NCBI RefSeq assembly: GCF_003428625.2 | Contig: NZ_QVQT02000005.1 | Coordinates: 62,001-126,000, forward strand | Reading direction: 5' to 3' | Origin: Paracidobacterium acidisoli | GTDB taxonomy: Bacteria > Acidobacteriota > Terriglobia > Terriglobales > Acidobacteriaceae | DNA: 64,000 nt | In this document: piece by piece, positions 33,801-42,645 of the stretch | Numbering within the stretch: position 1 is the first letter of the stretch | Layout of the letters: each line of letters starts with the position of its first letter | Made by a program: the position numbers and the translations under genes | Notes under the pieces: generated by a model | The model's input: the letters and a program-made list of their open reading frames with translations, nothing else | Databases searched by the model: none | Told to the model about the DNA's origin: nothing

Positions 33801-35257
33801 GACTCGATCCCTTCCGTCAGCAGGCAGAGCGCTTCGTCGAACTCCTCCCATGTCAGCTCGCGGTACGGATGCGCCCGCCGAAAGATATCGAACAGCGCCC
33901 GCTCCTCCCACGGCTCCGCGCCGCACGCAGCCACAATCTGCTGCATCAGCACATCGAAGGGCCTCGGCGGAATCTCCAGCCGGTCCAGAACCCCGCTGCG
34001 CATCGCGTGAATACACGCGGCCTGCTCCATCAGGTCGTCGCGTGTCGTCGCAAAAAACCGTCCTTTGGGAATCGCGCCCCGCCAGTGTCCTGCGCGTCCC
34101 ACCCGCTGCATCGCGACAGCGATCGCGCGCGGCGAGTTGATCTGGCATACGAGGTCCACCGTGCCAATGTCGATGCCCAGCTCCAGCGATGCCGTCGCCA
34201 CCAGCACGCGAATCTCGCCCGACTTCAGCCGCCGCTCCGCCTCCAGCCGCAGACCGCGCGACAGGCTGCCGTGATGCGCCGCCACATTCTCCTGTCCCAG
34301 CCGCTCTCCCAGATGGAACGCCAGCCGCTCCACCATGCGCCGCGTGTTCACAAACACCAGCGTCGACCGGTGCTGCTCCACCAGCTCGCTCAGCCGCGCA
34401 TACACGTTCTCCCAGATCGACATCGTCGCCACCGCGCCCAGCTCATCGGCCGGCACTTCAATCGCCAGGTCGAGGCTGCGCCGCTGTCCCGCCTGCACCA
34501 CGCGCACAGCATCCCCGCGCTCCCCGCCCAGAAACTGCGCCACCAGCTCAATCGGATTCTGCGTGGCCGACAGCCCGATGCGCAGCGGCGCCGTAGGGTG
34601 TGCCGGCAGACTCGCCGCCGGCGTAAGGCGGTTCTCGCCGCATACCAGCGCATCCAGCCGCTCCAGCGTCAGCGTCAGATGCGCTCCGCGCTTGTCATCG
34701 GCCATCGCATGAATCTCGTCCACGATTACCGTCTGTACGCGGCGCAGATGCTCGCGGCTCTTCTCCGCCGTCAGCAGAATGTAAAGCGACTCCGGCGTCG
34801 TCACCAGAATGTGCGGCGGCTGCTTCAGCATCGCGCGCCGCTCCGCCTGCGAGGTGTCGCCCGTGCGCACCGCGGTGCGAATCTGCGGGCACAGATAGCC
34901 GCGCTCCAGCGCCAGCTCCTGAATCTCTCTGAGCGGCGCCTCCAGGTTCTTCTGCACGTCGTTCGACAGCGCCTTCAGCGGCGAGACGTACACCACCTCC
35001 GTGCCCGGCGCCAGCCGTCCCTCGATGGCTTTGCGAATCAGCCGGTCAATGCAGATCAGAAACGCCGCCAGCGTCTTGCCCGAGCCCGTCGGGGCCGAGA
35101 TCAGCGTCGGTCTGCCGTCAAGAATGCTCGGCCAGCCCTGCTCCTGCGGCTCCGTCGGCGTGCCGAAGCGCCGCACGAACCACTCCTGCACCACAGGGTG
35201 CGCCCATCGCAGTGATTCCGGAACGGCGTCGGCAACGGCAGAGGACGGCGGCAGCAT
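30803..35257 (-). CDS. lhr: Large Lhr-type ATP-dependent helicase
   Basis: Lhr helicases are superfamily 2 enzymes that translocate 3' to 5' on DNA and unwind RNA:DNA hybrids; they are linked to DNA repair. The 1484-residue protein has the Q-motif-like TEPQEQGWP, Walker A APTGSGKT (55-62), VSPLKALSND, TTPESLYILL, DEIH (180-183), LSATQNP, LVFVNTRRM, VATASLELGIDIG and QRVGRAGHW, then the winged-helix and Lhr-specific region HAPFGGRINKAWGLALRKR. The last ~500 residues form the extended C-terminal domain of long Lhr (E. coli ~1538 residues). DUF5522 overlaps its 3' end. The start ATG is preceded by TACAAT six bases upstream and no ribosome binding site. Confidence 0.96.
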   Translation of the reverse strand: MLPPSSAVADAVPESLRWAHPVVQEWFVRRFGTPTEPQEQGWPSILDGRPTLISAPTGSGKTLAAFLICIDRLIRKAIEGRLAPGTEVVYVSPLKALSNDVQKNLEAPLREIQELALERGYLCPQIRTAVRTGDTSQAERRAMLKQPPHILVTTPESLYILLTAEKSREHLRRVQTVIVDEIHAMADDKRGAHLTLTLERLDALVCGENRLTPAASLPAHPTAPLRIGLSATQNPIELVAQFLGGERGDAVRVVQAGQRRSLDLAIEVPADELGAVATMSIWENVYARLSELVEQHRSTLVFVNTRRMVERLAFHLGERLGQENVAAHHGSLSRGLRLEAERRLKSGEIRVLVATASLELGIDIGTVDLVCQINSPRAIAVAMQRVGRAGHWRGAIPKGRFFATTRDDLMEQAACIHAMRSGVLDRLEIPPRPFDVLMQQIVAACGAEPWEERALFDIFRRAHPYRELTWEEFDEALCLLTEGIESSRGRYGSYLLRDRVHGRIQARRGARSIAVQNGGAIPDTALFPVIMEPEGVQIATLDEHFAVDSSPGDVIQLGNTSWRIQRIESAGRVLVEDAHGQPPTLPFWFGEAPQRTRELSEFVSELRLEIERRTQNVLPGYISQSAEEVAETAAFLKERCSVDDSGAEQLIGYVAAGRAVLGAVPSVTTIVAERFFDEGGGMQLILHAPFGGRINKAWGLALRKRFCRGFNFELQAAATDNGLNISLAEQHSFPLSDVFHFLTTQTVTELLEQASLASPIFKTRWRWDASRSLQLLRFQKGKKVPPQVQRTRSEDLLASVFPQAAACFENIEGDIQIPDHPLVREVMKDVLGEAMDLEGLKGVLDAMHSGRIRCVAVDTTTPSVFAHELLNANPYAFLDDAGLEERRARAVNLRGVVPDNLLGEAGRLSPEAIAEVREAIWPDIRDEHELHDLLCSLTIVPAAIAADARARHWEMLFARLERQQRATTAHVNTLPCLVAAERTAWLRTLWPDAVFAQELPATSGEVPGADEILKRAIQGWMHLLGPVTSASLAGLLGIKAAEAWKQMLLLEMSGTILRGSFERAPSAGTVPDEEIEWCERRILQRIHKRTLGALRKQIEPVTPSVYMRFLLDWQHLGPQRQLTGEQGLLEALRGLEGFEAPAIEWEKSILPQRVAGYDPRWLDALCLTGVAGWGRLSPHPAFASIEGGGPRRVIPTGMAPITFFLREEALWMDLCLEERQTPEANLNACLSELANRVRSCLAERGAMFASDLARMLSASGEETSRALWELVAAGLVTADGFDSLRMLIDPRRKQAFTPPPRGRTAPRPSAGARHAAGRWSLLCDPQAASGEETKGQMAMRREAQMESACQMLLRRYGVVFRDVLAQETAAPRWRDLLGILRRLEARGVVRGGRFVSGFGGEQFALPEAVEALRAGRSRSLADMPPITLAAADPMNLMGSILPGERPLCIAGNTVTLPLAEHVTVTDTISHPVQPALLSQESSLA

Positions 35258-35263
35258 GAAGCC

Positions 35264-35269
35264 ATTGTA
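35264..35269 (-). promoter_or_regulatory. -10 box for the leaderless lhr transcript
   Basis: TACAAT on the minus strand ends 6 bases before the lhr ATG at 35257, the ideal distance for transcription to start at the A of ATG. Confidence 0.5.
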
Positions 35270-35344
35270 GTCCGGTTTTCGTTTCTTCTTCGCCCCGGAT
35301 TTTTCTCCGCGGCCTCGATTTCATCCGTTCGAAAACGCCCGAAA

Positions 35345-37411
35345 TTACCCCTTCACCGCCGGCCGGATCACCGGCATCGACAGCACCGCCTCCCGAACCT
35401 GCGCATTCCCGGCGAAGAGATCGATCAGCGCCTTCGTCAGATGCTCATCCGTCTCCGCGGCATGGCTGATCTGCACCGGAAAGCGGACCCACATCTGAAG
35501 TCCATCGCTCTCGAACTGCAGACGCGATTCAATCGCCGGCGCGGCCACCGAGGTGTGAATCCACAGCTCCACATCCCGGTGCTGCTTCTCGATGCCCGTG
35601 CGATACCCCTCGTACACCGTCTGAACCGTCTTCAGAATCGCGTCGGTCGCCTGCCGGTAATCCGCCTTCTCCGCCAGCTTCACAATCAGCTCATGCCACG
35701 CATGCTCCGTCCCCGGAATCTGCTTGTACAGCGGCGAGCCGGCCTGGAACAGCACAGCATTTGAAAAGACCGCGACCCGTCCCGTCGGATTCAGCTCCGG
35801 ACCATTCCCGGCCAGCTCCATCAGGTAAAAGCGAACCAGCCCCACATCGATCACATCCCCGGTCACCGCAGCGATCGTGATCCGGTCGCCCACTTTGATT
35901 CCATACCGTCCGATGATGAAGAAGTAGGCCGCAACCGACAGCAGAATCGTCTGCAGCCCTACGGCGATGCCCGCCGTAAGAAAGCCTGCAAAGGTTGCCA
36001 GCGAATTGAACTGCGTTACGAACCCGAACAGCAGCACGATCGCCGACAGCAGCCCCACAACCGCTCGTCGCAGAAACAGAATCTGGCGCCGCCGGCGCAG
36101 GTCGCGGACGTACTTGTTCGTGGCCCGCGTCCATATCTCGCCCGCGCCGAAGATCACCGCCAGCGCAATCGCAATCACCAGCAGCCGCAGCAGCAGCGCA
36201 TCGAAGATGCTTTTGTACTCGCGATCCACTGCGGCTTTCCATGCCTGCAGGTTCGCCTCGCTCTGCTCCAGAACGATAATCTCCTGGCTGAGCGGCACGC
36301 TCGCCGAAGACAGCGCGCGAAAGGCCGTCGTGATCGACTGAAAATTCTGCGTTCCGTCAGAAGGAGCGGAAGCTCCCGGCACAGCCGCATTTCCAGATGC
36401 AGCCGCAGTTCCTGATGTGGCCGTGGAAGCTGCCGGTGCGGCTGCAGGCCCTGCCGTCTGCGGCGCAGCCACTGCAGAGGCCTCTGTGCCCGGCTGCGAA
36501 AGCAGCCCGCTCTGCGCGATCAGGTTATGCAGAATCTTCGAGATCGGCTGGCGCAGCTCCAGCGCCTGCTGGTGCAGCCGGTCATTGTCGTGGATCAGAG
36601 AATCGATCGTGTGCTCCGATCCGAGCAGATCGAACAGCGCCATCGTCTGGCTCGTAATGCCCGAGGAGCGCGCCGAGCCAAGCGGAGCAAGCTGCGGCGC
36701 CACCGGTGCCGCTTTGCTGCCCAGCTCCGGAACCGAGCGCTGCATGCTGTCGATATCCGCCGCAAGCCCCTTCGACCCCTCCGTATCCGACATGCTCACA
36801 ATCCTGCCGATTGCATCCTGCATCGCCTTCGCCAGATCGATCGAGCCCTCCACCTGTTTGCGCTGCGTCTGCAGCCCGCTCAGGTCGCGGGGACGCGCCG
36901 CGGCAATCTTCCGGTCCAGCTGCTCCTCCTGCGTTTTCAGGTCGCTCAGGTGCGCTTCAATCCTGCTCTGCGCGTTCTGCAGCCTCTGCTGCTCTTCGGG
37001 CCCGGTCTGTGCCTGCGATATGCCTTCATGCTTTTTATAGGCCGCCATCAGTGCCGCTTCCGCTTTGGCCGACTGCAGCGCAAACCCCGCCGCCTGCGTG
37101 GATAGCTCCACCGCCTGGTCGCGATACACCACATCATTCGGCTCGCCGATCTTCTGAACCGGCGCCGTCGTCGACCGGTAAAAGCGAAGAACCGCGCTCA
37201 GGTGCGCAAGAATCTCCTGGCTTCGCGCCGCAAGGTCCACCGTCGCCGTATTCTTCTGCTGCGAAAACGCGAAGTGCCCGGCCGTCAGCGTGCCGATCGC
37301 AAGAGCCGCAACCGCCGCGCATGCTCTGCAGAGAGCCATTCGGCCTCGCCGCATGCTCTTCCGCGCGTGTATCTTTCTCCGCTCCACTCCCGGCTTCGCA
37401 TTTCGCTCCAT
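35345..37411 (-). CDS. MscS-family mechanosensitive channel with long periplasmic coiled-coil domain
   Basis: The 688-residue protein starts with a signal/anchor segment (CAAVAALAIGTLTAGHFAFS). A long helical region follows (residues ~55-280, Glu/Gln/Lys-rich), then an Ala/Pro/Ser linker (~305-350). At about 405-520 there are four hydrophobic helices ending in the MscS pore and beta-domain signature TAGIAVGLQTILLSVAAYFF, GRYGIKVGDRITIAAVTGDVID. A soluble C-terminal part closes the protein. The layout is close to MscK/YbdG-like large MscS channels, which release solutes on hypo-osmotic shock. GGAGG lies eight bases before the ATG. It stands alone, 87 bp upstream of lhr on the same strand. Confidence 0.88.
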   Translation of the reverse strand: MERNAKPGVERRKIHARKSMRRGRMALCRACAAVAALAIGTLTAGHFAFSQQKNTATVDLAARSQEILAHLSAVLRFYRSTTAPVQKIGEPNDVVYRDQAVELSTQAAGFALQSAKAEAALMAAYKKHEGISQAQTGPEEQQRLQNAQSRIEAHLSDLKTQEEQLDRKIAAARPRDLSGLQTQRKQVEGSIDLAKAMQDAIGRIVSMSDTEGSKGLAADIDSMQRSVPELGSKAAPVAPQLAPLGSARSSGITSQTMALFDLLGSEHTIDSLIHDNDRLHQQALELRQPISKILHNLIAQSGLLSQPGTEASAVAAPQTAGPAAAPAASTATSGTAAASGNAAVPGASAPSDGTQNFQSITTAFRALSSASVPLSQEIIVLEQSEANLQAWKAAVDREYKSIFDALLLRLLVIAIALAVIFGAGEIWTRATNKYVRDLRRRRQILFLRRAVVGLLSAIVLLFGFVTQFNSLATFAGFLTAGIAVGLQTILLSVAAYFFIIGRYGIKVGDRITIAAVTGDVIDVGLVRFYLMELAGNGPELNPTGRVAVFSNAVLFQAGSPLYKQIPGTEHAWHELIVKLAEKADYRQATDAILKTVQTVYEGYRTGIEKQHRDVELWIHTSVAAPAIESRLQFESDGLQMWVRFPVQISHAAETDEHLTKALIDLFAGNAQVREAVLSMPVIRPAVKG

Positions 37412-37584
37412 GCGTCCTCCATAACGTCAAGTATTTCAGAGACTCTTCCGTGGCACGACCCGCGCAGAACACCTTTACCTCGCCGGCCGCGCATCTTAAC
37501 AAAGCCTTTATATTGCCTCTGCTCTTTCTTTACGGCCCTTCCGCTGGAATAAGAACTGTCAGCTCAATCGCTGGCGGAGGAATC

Positions 37585-37818
37585 ATGAGCGCGTTTCGAA
37601 CCTGCAGACCGTTACTCGTCGATGCAACACAGTGCACCGAGCCCGGCACCATCGCAACGGATATGGGCTTTGTCAATGTGAAGCGCGGCGACTGGATCGT
37701 GCGTGGTGAAGATGGAGAAAGCTACGTTGTCGACGATGCTTTCTTTCAGAGGACATTTCGTTCCCTTCAGACTTACCCGTGGGAACAGACCGGGGAAACG
37801 CGCAGCTACGGCTGCTGA
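37585..37818 (+). CDS. Small protein of the 'GDWIV-x-G' type, function unknown
   Basis: The 77-residue protein starts at an ATG with GGAGG five bases upstream; a longer frame from 36706 is a shadow of the MscS gene. The second half reads VKRGDWIVRGEDGESYVVDDAFFQRTF, which resembles a small domain found in many bacterial and phage proteins (G-D-W/Y-I/V-V-x-G-x-x-G-E-x-Y-x-x-x-x-x-x-F-x-x-T-Y). No function is known to me. It is convergent with the GH36-like gene and divergent from the MscS gene. Confidence 0.65.
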   Translation: MSAFRTCRPLLVDATQCTEPGTIATDMGFVNVKRGDWIVRGEDGESYVVDDAFFQRTFRSLQTYPWEQTGETRSYGC

Positions 37819-37886
37819 GATACAGCGGACACAACAGAGATAAGAAAGAATCGCCTGGGGCTCGATCCCATCGGACAGCAAATAAA

Positions 37887-37933
37887 TTGTCATCCCGACC
37901 GGAGCGGAACGGAGTGAAGCGGAGGGATCTGCA
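37887..37933. repeat. Interspersed repeat of the TCATCCCG...GGAGGGATCTGCA family (short copy)
   Basis: TTGTCATCCCGACCGGAGCG is followed by GAACGGAGTGAAGC and GGAGGGATCTGCA, between two convergent genes. Confidence 0.75.
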
Positions 37934-38006
37934 GTTCTGTTTCGAGCCGCAACTCCCCCTTGTCCTGACATCAGCGCTGCTCTTCACTTCGACCCGAACA
38001 CGAAAT

Positions 38007-39701
38007 CTAGACGCGGAACGGATCGGCGCCGCCGTCTTCGAGCCACGCATACTGCCTCTTCCGTCCCGTGCCTTCTGCCCAGGTCTCGGGAGTATGCGTA
38101 AGCAGCCAGTCCTGCGGAGTGGCGTTCGCGTTCTCCGCAGCCAGCCGGAAGGCATCGCGTATCGCCTGCTTCTGTTCCGCGCCCGTGGCATCGGCTGCGG
38201 CCGATACCAGCAGCGCCGTGCCGCTTGCCGCGACGGCCTCCAGCCACTGCCGCGTAAGCGTCCAGGGAATCGCGCCCGTGATCGGAACGCAGTCCGCATC
38301 CAGCATGAAAAAGCTGCCATGCTGCGGCAGCCGGAAGGCCAGAGTATTCACGCCCATGCGCCGCGTGCGCTCCCACAGCTTTCCGCTCACATCGTCGCCG
38401 GTGCGCTGCATCTCGAAGAGCCCCGCGCTCAGATGCCCCACGACATTGCACCCGGTCAGAATCGTCTCCTCGCCGGCCGCTTCCCGAATCGCGCGATACA
38501 GCCCCCGAATGATCTCGGCATTGGTTTGCGTGCGGTCATGGAAGCTCCATCCCGGCAGCGTGGGCGAAGCGCCCATCTCGTTGCCCCACTGTCCCAGCAG
38601 CTCCCACGTGGTGAAGTCATGCTTCACCAGCTCATACTTCCAGCGCACCGCCTCGCGCACCGCATCCAGCGCCTTCTCGCGTGCCTCCGCAATCGTCGGA
38701 TCGTAAGCCGGAGCCGCCGTCGCAGGATTGTTCTCCCGTCCGAAGCGCGCCGCCGGCAGCAAAAGATTCGCGTTCGCCTCTCCCACCGCCCGCAGCGGAC
38801 GAACCCACAACCCCGCCCGTGCGCCCGCGCTGCGAATCGACGAAGCCAGCGCCGCCATATCCGGAAACCGCTCGTGATTCTGCCAGCCGTCATCGGCAAT
38901 CGCGAACGGCCGCGGCCCGCTCGCCGGAGCCAGCTCCGCCATCAGACGCGCGCTGCGCAGAATATCCTCCGCCGAGCTGTTGCCGTACGCGTAGTACCAG
39001 TCATTGCTCCCGTACACTGCCTGCGCCATCCGCCGCGGCTCCGGCGACATCACCCGGCAAAACGCTCTCGCCGCCTCGAATGAAGACTCCTCCGCATGGC
39101 CTTCGCGCGTTACCACCGATGCAGCCTGCACCGTGCGTCCGTTCAGCGCCACGCCGCTCCCGCCGTTCCGCACATCCAGCCACAGCGAGATGCCCTCCCC
39201 ATCGCACTGCCAGAAAGCCAGCGCGCCTCCGCCCGTCTTCACTCCGTAACCGTGCGTGCTCCGTCCGTCGAAGCTGAGAAAGTACCACGGCATCGGCCGC
39301 TCGGGAACCATCTCCCGCCATCCCAGCTCGCCATAGCTTCGCTCCCACGCGTCGCCCAGCACTCTCAGATCATGGCGCAGCGCGGCCTTCCAGCGCAGAT
39401 GCACATGCCTGAGCGCCGAGGCCGCAGCCGAGACGCTCACTGTCAGATCCTTCGCGCTCTCATCGCAGGTGACCGTGACATCGCCGCTCCGCCACGCAGC
39501 GCCCGCCCGCTCCATCCGAAGACGCTCTTCCGTCTCCGAAATCGCAGTGACCAGATCCGGCTGCCGAAGAATGCGGATGAAGCTCGAAGCTGTCTGAGAA
39601 AAAGCCTCTCCGGGCGCGGCAAGTGAAACGCCGGCGCCGCATGCGGCCAGGCCAAGGCCGCGAAGAACATCTCTGCGGCTGGAAAAGAGCGGGGAGCTCA
39701 T
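38007..39701 (-). CDS. Tat-exported alpha-galactosidase-like (clan GH-D/GH36-like) glycosidase
   Basis: The 564-residue protein begins with a twin-arginine signal (SSRRDVLRGLGLAACGAGVS). An N-terminal beta-rich domain is followed by a TIM-barrel-like part with the clan GH-D landmarks SNDWYYAYG, FAIADDGWQ, GLWVRPL, ELVKHDFTTWELLG (Asp ~362 as likely nucleophile), ETILTGCN and FFMLDADCVPI (candidate acid/base Asp). GH36-type enzymes cleave alpha-galactosides; the bond attacked here is not certain, since these domains also occur in proteins of unknown specificity. Export by the Tat system points to periplasmic action on a plant oligosaccharide (inference). AGGAGG stands 15 bases before the ATG. 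Confidence 0.75.
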   Translation of the reverse strand: MSSPLFSSRRDVLRGLGLAACGAGVSLAAPGEAFSQTASSFIRILRQPDLVTAISETEERLRMERAGAAWRSGDVTVTCDESAKDLTVSVSAAASALRHVHLRWKAALRHDLRVLGDAWERSYGELGWREMVPERPMPWYFLSFDGRSTHGYGVKTGGGALAFWQCDGEGISLWLDVRNGGSGVALNGRTVQAASVVTREGHAEESSFEAARAFCRVMSPEPRRMAQAVYGSNDWYYAYGNSSAEDILRSARLMAELAPASGPRPFAIADDGWQNHERFPDMAALASSIRSAGARAGLWVRPLRAVGEANANLLLPAARFGRENNPATAAPAYDPTIAEAREKALDAVREAVRWKYELVKHDFTTWELLGQWGNEMGASPTLPGWSFHDRTQTNAEIIRGLYRAIREAAGEETILTGCNVVGHLSAGLFEMQRTGDDVSGKLWERTRRMGVNTLAFRLPQHGSFFMLDADCVPITGAIPWTLTRQWLEAVAASGTALLVSAAADATGAEQKQAIRDAFRLAAENANATPQDWLLTHTPETWAEGTGRKRQYAWLEDGGADPFRV

Positions 39702-39798
39702 GATCTGTGAATAACCTCCTCGACGTGCACGAGAAGGATAAGACAGAAAGAGCGTGTCAGACGCTTCACGAGCCGGTTGATCGGAAGGATCTTCGGGA

Positions 39799-39847
39799 AG
39801 GGTACAGCTTCAGAGCCTGCCCTGAGCGAAGTCGAAGGGTGCCGTAA
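39799..39847. repeat. Interspersed repeat, variant with CCTGAGCGAAGTCGAAGG insert
   Basis: GGGTACAGCTTCAGAGCC is followed by TGCCCTGAGCGAAGTCGAAG and GGTGCCGTAA. It matches the split repeat at 30219-30276, so the split form is a reusable variant and not a single accident. Confidence 0.75.
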
Positions 39848-39859
39848 AAAGGACGCAGA

Positions 39860-42415
39860 CTAATCCGTCCGCAGCGCGCGCATCGGTTCAATGCTCGCAG
39901 CCCGCCGTGCCGGTACCACCGCGGCCACAAAGGCTGCAGCGGCCAGAACGAGAGCCGTGATGGCGAGAATCGACGGGTCCCATATTTTGATGCCGTAAAG
40001 CAGACTCGACATGAAATGTCCGGCGAGGATCGTCGTCGGAATTCCGATGGCGAGTCCGATCGCCACCTGCAGAAACGCGCTCCTCAGCACAAGCTGCAGC
40101 ACGTTCACGCGATCCGCGCCGAGCGCCATGCGAATGCCGATCTCTCCCGTGCGCTGCGCGACCGCGTACGAGGTGACTCCGTAGAGACCGATGGAGGCGA
40201 GAATGAGCGCCAGGAATCCGAAGAGGGAAGTGAGCTTGACGATCATCTCCTGCTGGCTGAACTGCCCCTCAACCTGTTCGCCGAAGGTCTGAAAGTCAAT
40301 GACCGTAAGGTTAGGATTGATCTGCGCCAGCGTGTGCCGCACCTGTGCCTCAAAGCCCGGCAGCGGCCCCGCCGTCTGCAGCTCAATGGCCGTCAGATAG
40401 TGTGAGACATCTTCAAACTGAACCGCTCCCGGCTCGGTGTACTTCATCCACTGTGTCGCCGGCAGAAAGAACATGGGATGTTTCCCGTCCTTCGATCCCC
40501 AGTACCCGGTCGCGCTCCAGTAGTTGGTGTCCTCGGTGACTCCGACGATTTCATAGCTGCCCGCATACTTCGGGTCGATATCTCCGAAGTGTTTCCCGAT
40601 CGGATTTTCGTCTTTGAAAAAATGCTTCGCAAACGCCTGGTTGATCACCGCAACCGCGCGCGTGGAAGCCGTATCCTGCTCCGTGATGCCTCGCCCGGCA
40701 AGCATCTTCGTGCCGATCGTATCGAAATAGCCCGCGCTGGCGCGCAGCCACGAGGCGCCGCCGTCATGGCTTCCCGGCGCCGGCAGCGGCTTGCCTTCGA
40801 TAAACACACCCTCGCCCCAGTTGTCGCCTTCCATCGGGCTGTAGAGCGAAAACGCCGCGCTCTTCATGCCGGGAATCTCGATCAGCGTATCGTGCAGCTG
40901 GCGGTAAAAGGCTTCCAGCTGCTCGGGCTTGTAACCGGCCGTCAGCGGGTCGATATGCACAATGTACCGGTTGGCCGTGTCGAAGCCGAAGTGCTGATGC
41001 TGCATATTGCGCAGGCTCTGGATCAGCAGCCCCGCCGCGCACAGCAGCACCAGGGAGACCGCTGCCTGGATCACCACCAGCGCCTTCTGCGTCCAAAGGC
41101 CGCTGTGTTTCGTCGAGCGGTTGGCACCGCGCAACGCCTCGATCGGATCGGCATGCGCCGTCATCCATGCCGGAGCCACCCCGAAGAGCACGCCCGTGAT
41201 CAGCGATACTGCAAAGGCAAACGCCAGCACCTCCGGCGAAGGCGTCGCATCGATCGGGACATAATTCTTGCCCTCCGCCAGATGCAGAATCAGCCGCGCT
41301 CCGCCGTAAGCCACCATCAGTCCTGCGATGCCTCCCAGCACCGCCAGCACCACGCTCTCCGTCAGCGCCTGCCGCACCAGCATGCCGCGCGGCGCGCCCA
41401 GCGCGGCCCGCACTGAGGTCTGCTGCTTCCGCGTCGTCGCCCGCACCAGCATCAGGTTCGCCAGGTTGGCGCAGGCAATCAGCAGCACAAAGGCCGAGAT
41501 CCACATCAGCAGGTGCAGCCCGTTTTTATACTCGTCCTGCATCCGCTGCACGCCCGACCCGCCCGGCGCCAGGTGCAGCGTCTGCTTCGGAATCAGAATC
41601 TTCGCCCGCGCATCGACCTTCGCCAGCGGGCTGTCCAGAAACTGCCGCAGCTCCACCTGCATCCGCGCTTCCATCTCTTTGCGGCTGGTCCCGGTCTTCA
41701 CCCGTCCAATCACGTTCAGCCAGTCCAGCTCCGGCCGCTCCAGCACGCTGCGTGTGCTCATCAGCAGCGGTTCGCTGTTCAGCGGAAACCACAGCGACGC
41801 CGGATTGCTCGCCAGCCGCTCTCCGTAAAACCCCGGCGGTGTAATGCCCACAATGGTCACCGGCTCTCCGTTCACCAGAAAGCTCGCGCCCACAATCGAA
41901 GGATCGCTGCCGAACTTCTGCTGCCAGATGCGGTAGCTCATCACCGCCACCGGCGGCGCGCCCTTGCTGTCGTCCGCATTGCGCAGCAGCCGGCCCTCGT
42001 AAGCGCTCAACCCGAAGCTCTCAAAGGCGTTGCCCGAAACAAATTCACCCAGCATCGCCTCCGCCGGATGATTGCTGCCCTGCCGTCGTACCGCCATCTG
42101 GTTGATGCCGGCCTGAAAGGCAGCCAGCATCGAAAACCCCGGCGTGTTGTCGCGGAACTCCTTGTACTGCTCGTACGAAAACAGCGACCAGTCGTCCTGC
42201 ATGCCGCCGTTGATGCAGCAGTTTTCGGTGTCGCCCACCCGCACCAGGTCTTCCGGCTTCGTCACCGGCAGCGACTTCAGCAGCACCGCGTTCACCAGCG
42301 TAAAAATCGCCGTGGTCGCGCCAATGCCCAGCGCCAGAGTCAGAATCGCGGTGACCGTAAACCCTGGAGCCCTGGCAAACTGGCGCAGTGCGTAGCGAAT
42401 GTCTTCAAAGAGCAT
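39860..42415 (-). CDS. ADOP-type (acidobacterial duplicated orphan permease) MacB/FtsX protein
   Basis: The ATG at 42415 is the family start (MLFEDIRYALRQFARAPGFT); the frame is open to 42490 but adds unrelated residues. The 851-residue protein is two MacB-type permeases fused: an N-terminal helix with LTLALGIGATTAIFTLVNAVLL, a MacB periplasmic core, an FtsX-like three-helix block (LLIACANLANLMLVRATTR, then TESVVLAVLGG), a second periplasmic core and a second FtsX block (LASIGLYGVTSYAVAQRTGEIGIRMALGA). ADOPs are permeases without an adjacent ATPase and are strongly expanded in acidobacteria. Role and substrate are unknown. GGAG lies about 12 bases upstream. Confidence 0.93.
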   Translation of the reverse strand: MLFEDIRYALRQFARAPGFTVTAILTLALGIGATTAIFTLVNAVLLKSLPVTKPEDLVRVGDTENCCINGGMQDDWSLFSYEQYKEFRDNTPGFSMLAAFQAGINQMAVRRQGSNHPAEAMLGEFVSGNAFESFGLSAYEGRLLRNADDSKGAPPVAVMSYRIWQQKFGSDPSIVGASFLVNGEPVTIVGITPPGFYGERLASNPASLWFPLNSEPLLMSTRSVLERPELDWLNVIGRVKTGTSRKEMEARMQVELRQFLDSPLAKVDARAKILIPKQTLHLAPGGSGVQRMQDEYKNGLHLLMWISAFVLLIACANLANLMLVRATTRKQQTSVRAALGAPRGMLVRQALTESVVLAVLGGIAGLMVAYGGARLILHLAEGKNYVPIDATPSPEVLAFAFAVSLITGVLFGVAPAWMTAHADPIEALRGANRSTKHSGLWTQKALVVIQAAVSLVLLCAAGLLIQSLRNMQHQHFGFDTANRYIVHIDPLTAGYKPEQLEAFYRQLHDTLIEIPGMKSAAFSLYSPMEGDNWGEGVFIEGKPLPAPGSHDGGASWLRASAGYFDTIGTKMLAGRGITEQDTASTRAVAVINQAFAKHFFKDENPIGKHFGDIDPKYAGSYEIVGVTEDTNYWSATGYWGSKDGKHPMFFLPATQWMKYTEPGAVQFEDVSHYLTAIELQTAGPLPGFEAQVRHTLAQINPNLTVIDFQTFGEQVEGQFSQQEMIVKLTSLFGFLALILASIGLYGVTSYAVAQRTGEIGIRMALGADRVNVLQLVLRSAFLQVAIGLAIGIPTTILAGHFMSSLLYGIKIWDPSILAITALVLAAAAFVAAVVPARRAASIEPMRALRTD

Positions 42416-42502
42416 AGGGACGAAAGTCTCCTTCACCCCGGTACGCAGATTCCGGCCGGCCGGTTCCCGTCCGATCCGCCCGTATGACACAATGGGCCCG
42501 CA

Positions 42503-42634
42503 ATGCTCAACCCCGCGATGCTCAACCCGGAAGAGGTCTTCAATTTTATCCGGTCGCGAAAGCTGGCGGTCATCCGGCTCTCATGGATTCGCTGCGGCGG
42601 CTTCGGCACCGGCCGAATCGAAGAGCTGCGATGA
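42503..42634 (+). pseudogene. Possible truncated start of a PPOX-like (pyridoxamine-phosphate-oxidase-fold) gene
   Basis: A 43-codon open frame reads MLNPAMLNPEEVFNFIRSRK then LAVI before losing any familiar pattern and stopping at 42634. The sequence P-E-E-V-x-x-F-I-R-S-R-K-L-A-V is how many small PPOX-fold proteins begin. The continuation that should follow (a beta barrel of ~120 residues) is missing, and the ParE-type toxin module starts right next to it. A gene cut off by arrival of the toxin-antitoxin module is one reading; a chance open frame is the other. Confidence 0.3.
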
Positions 42635-42645
42635 TGATTTGAAGT

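Noticed and set aside
33038-35215. 725-residue open frame opposite the lhr gene
   Set aside because: It is antisense to a clear helicase gene and has the Arg/His/Leu-rich composition of mirror frames in GC-rich DNA.
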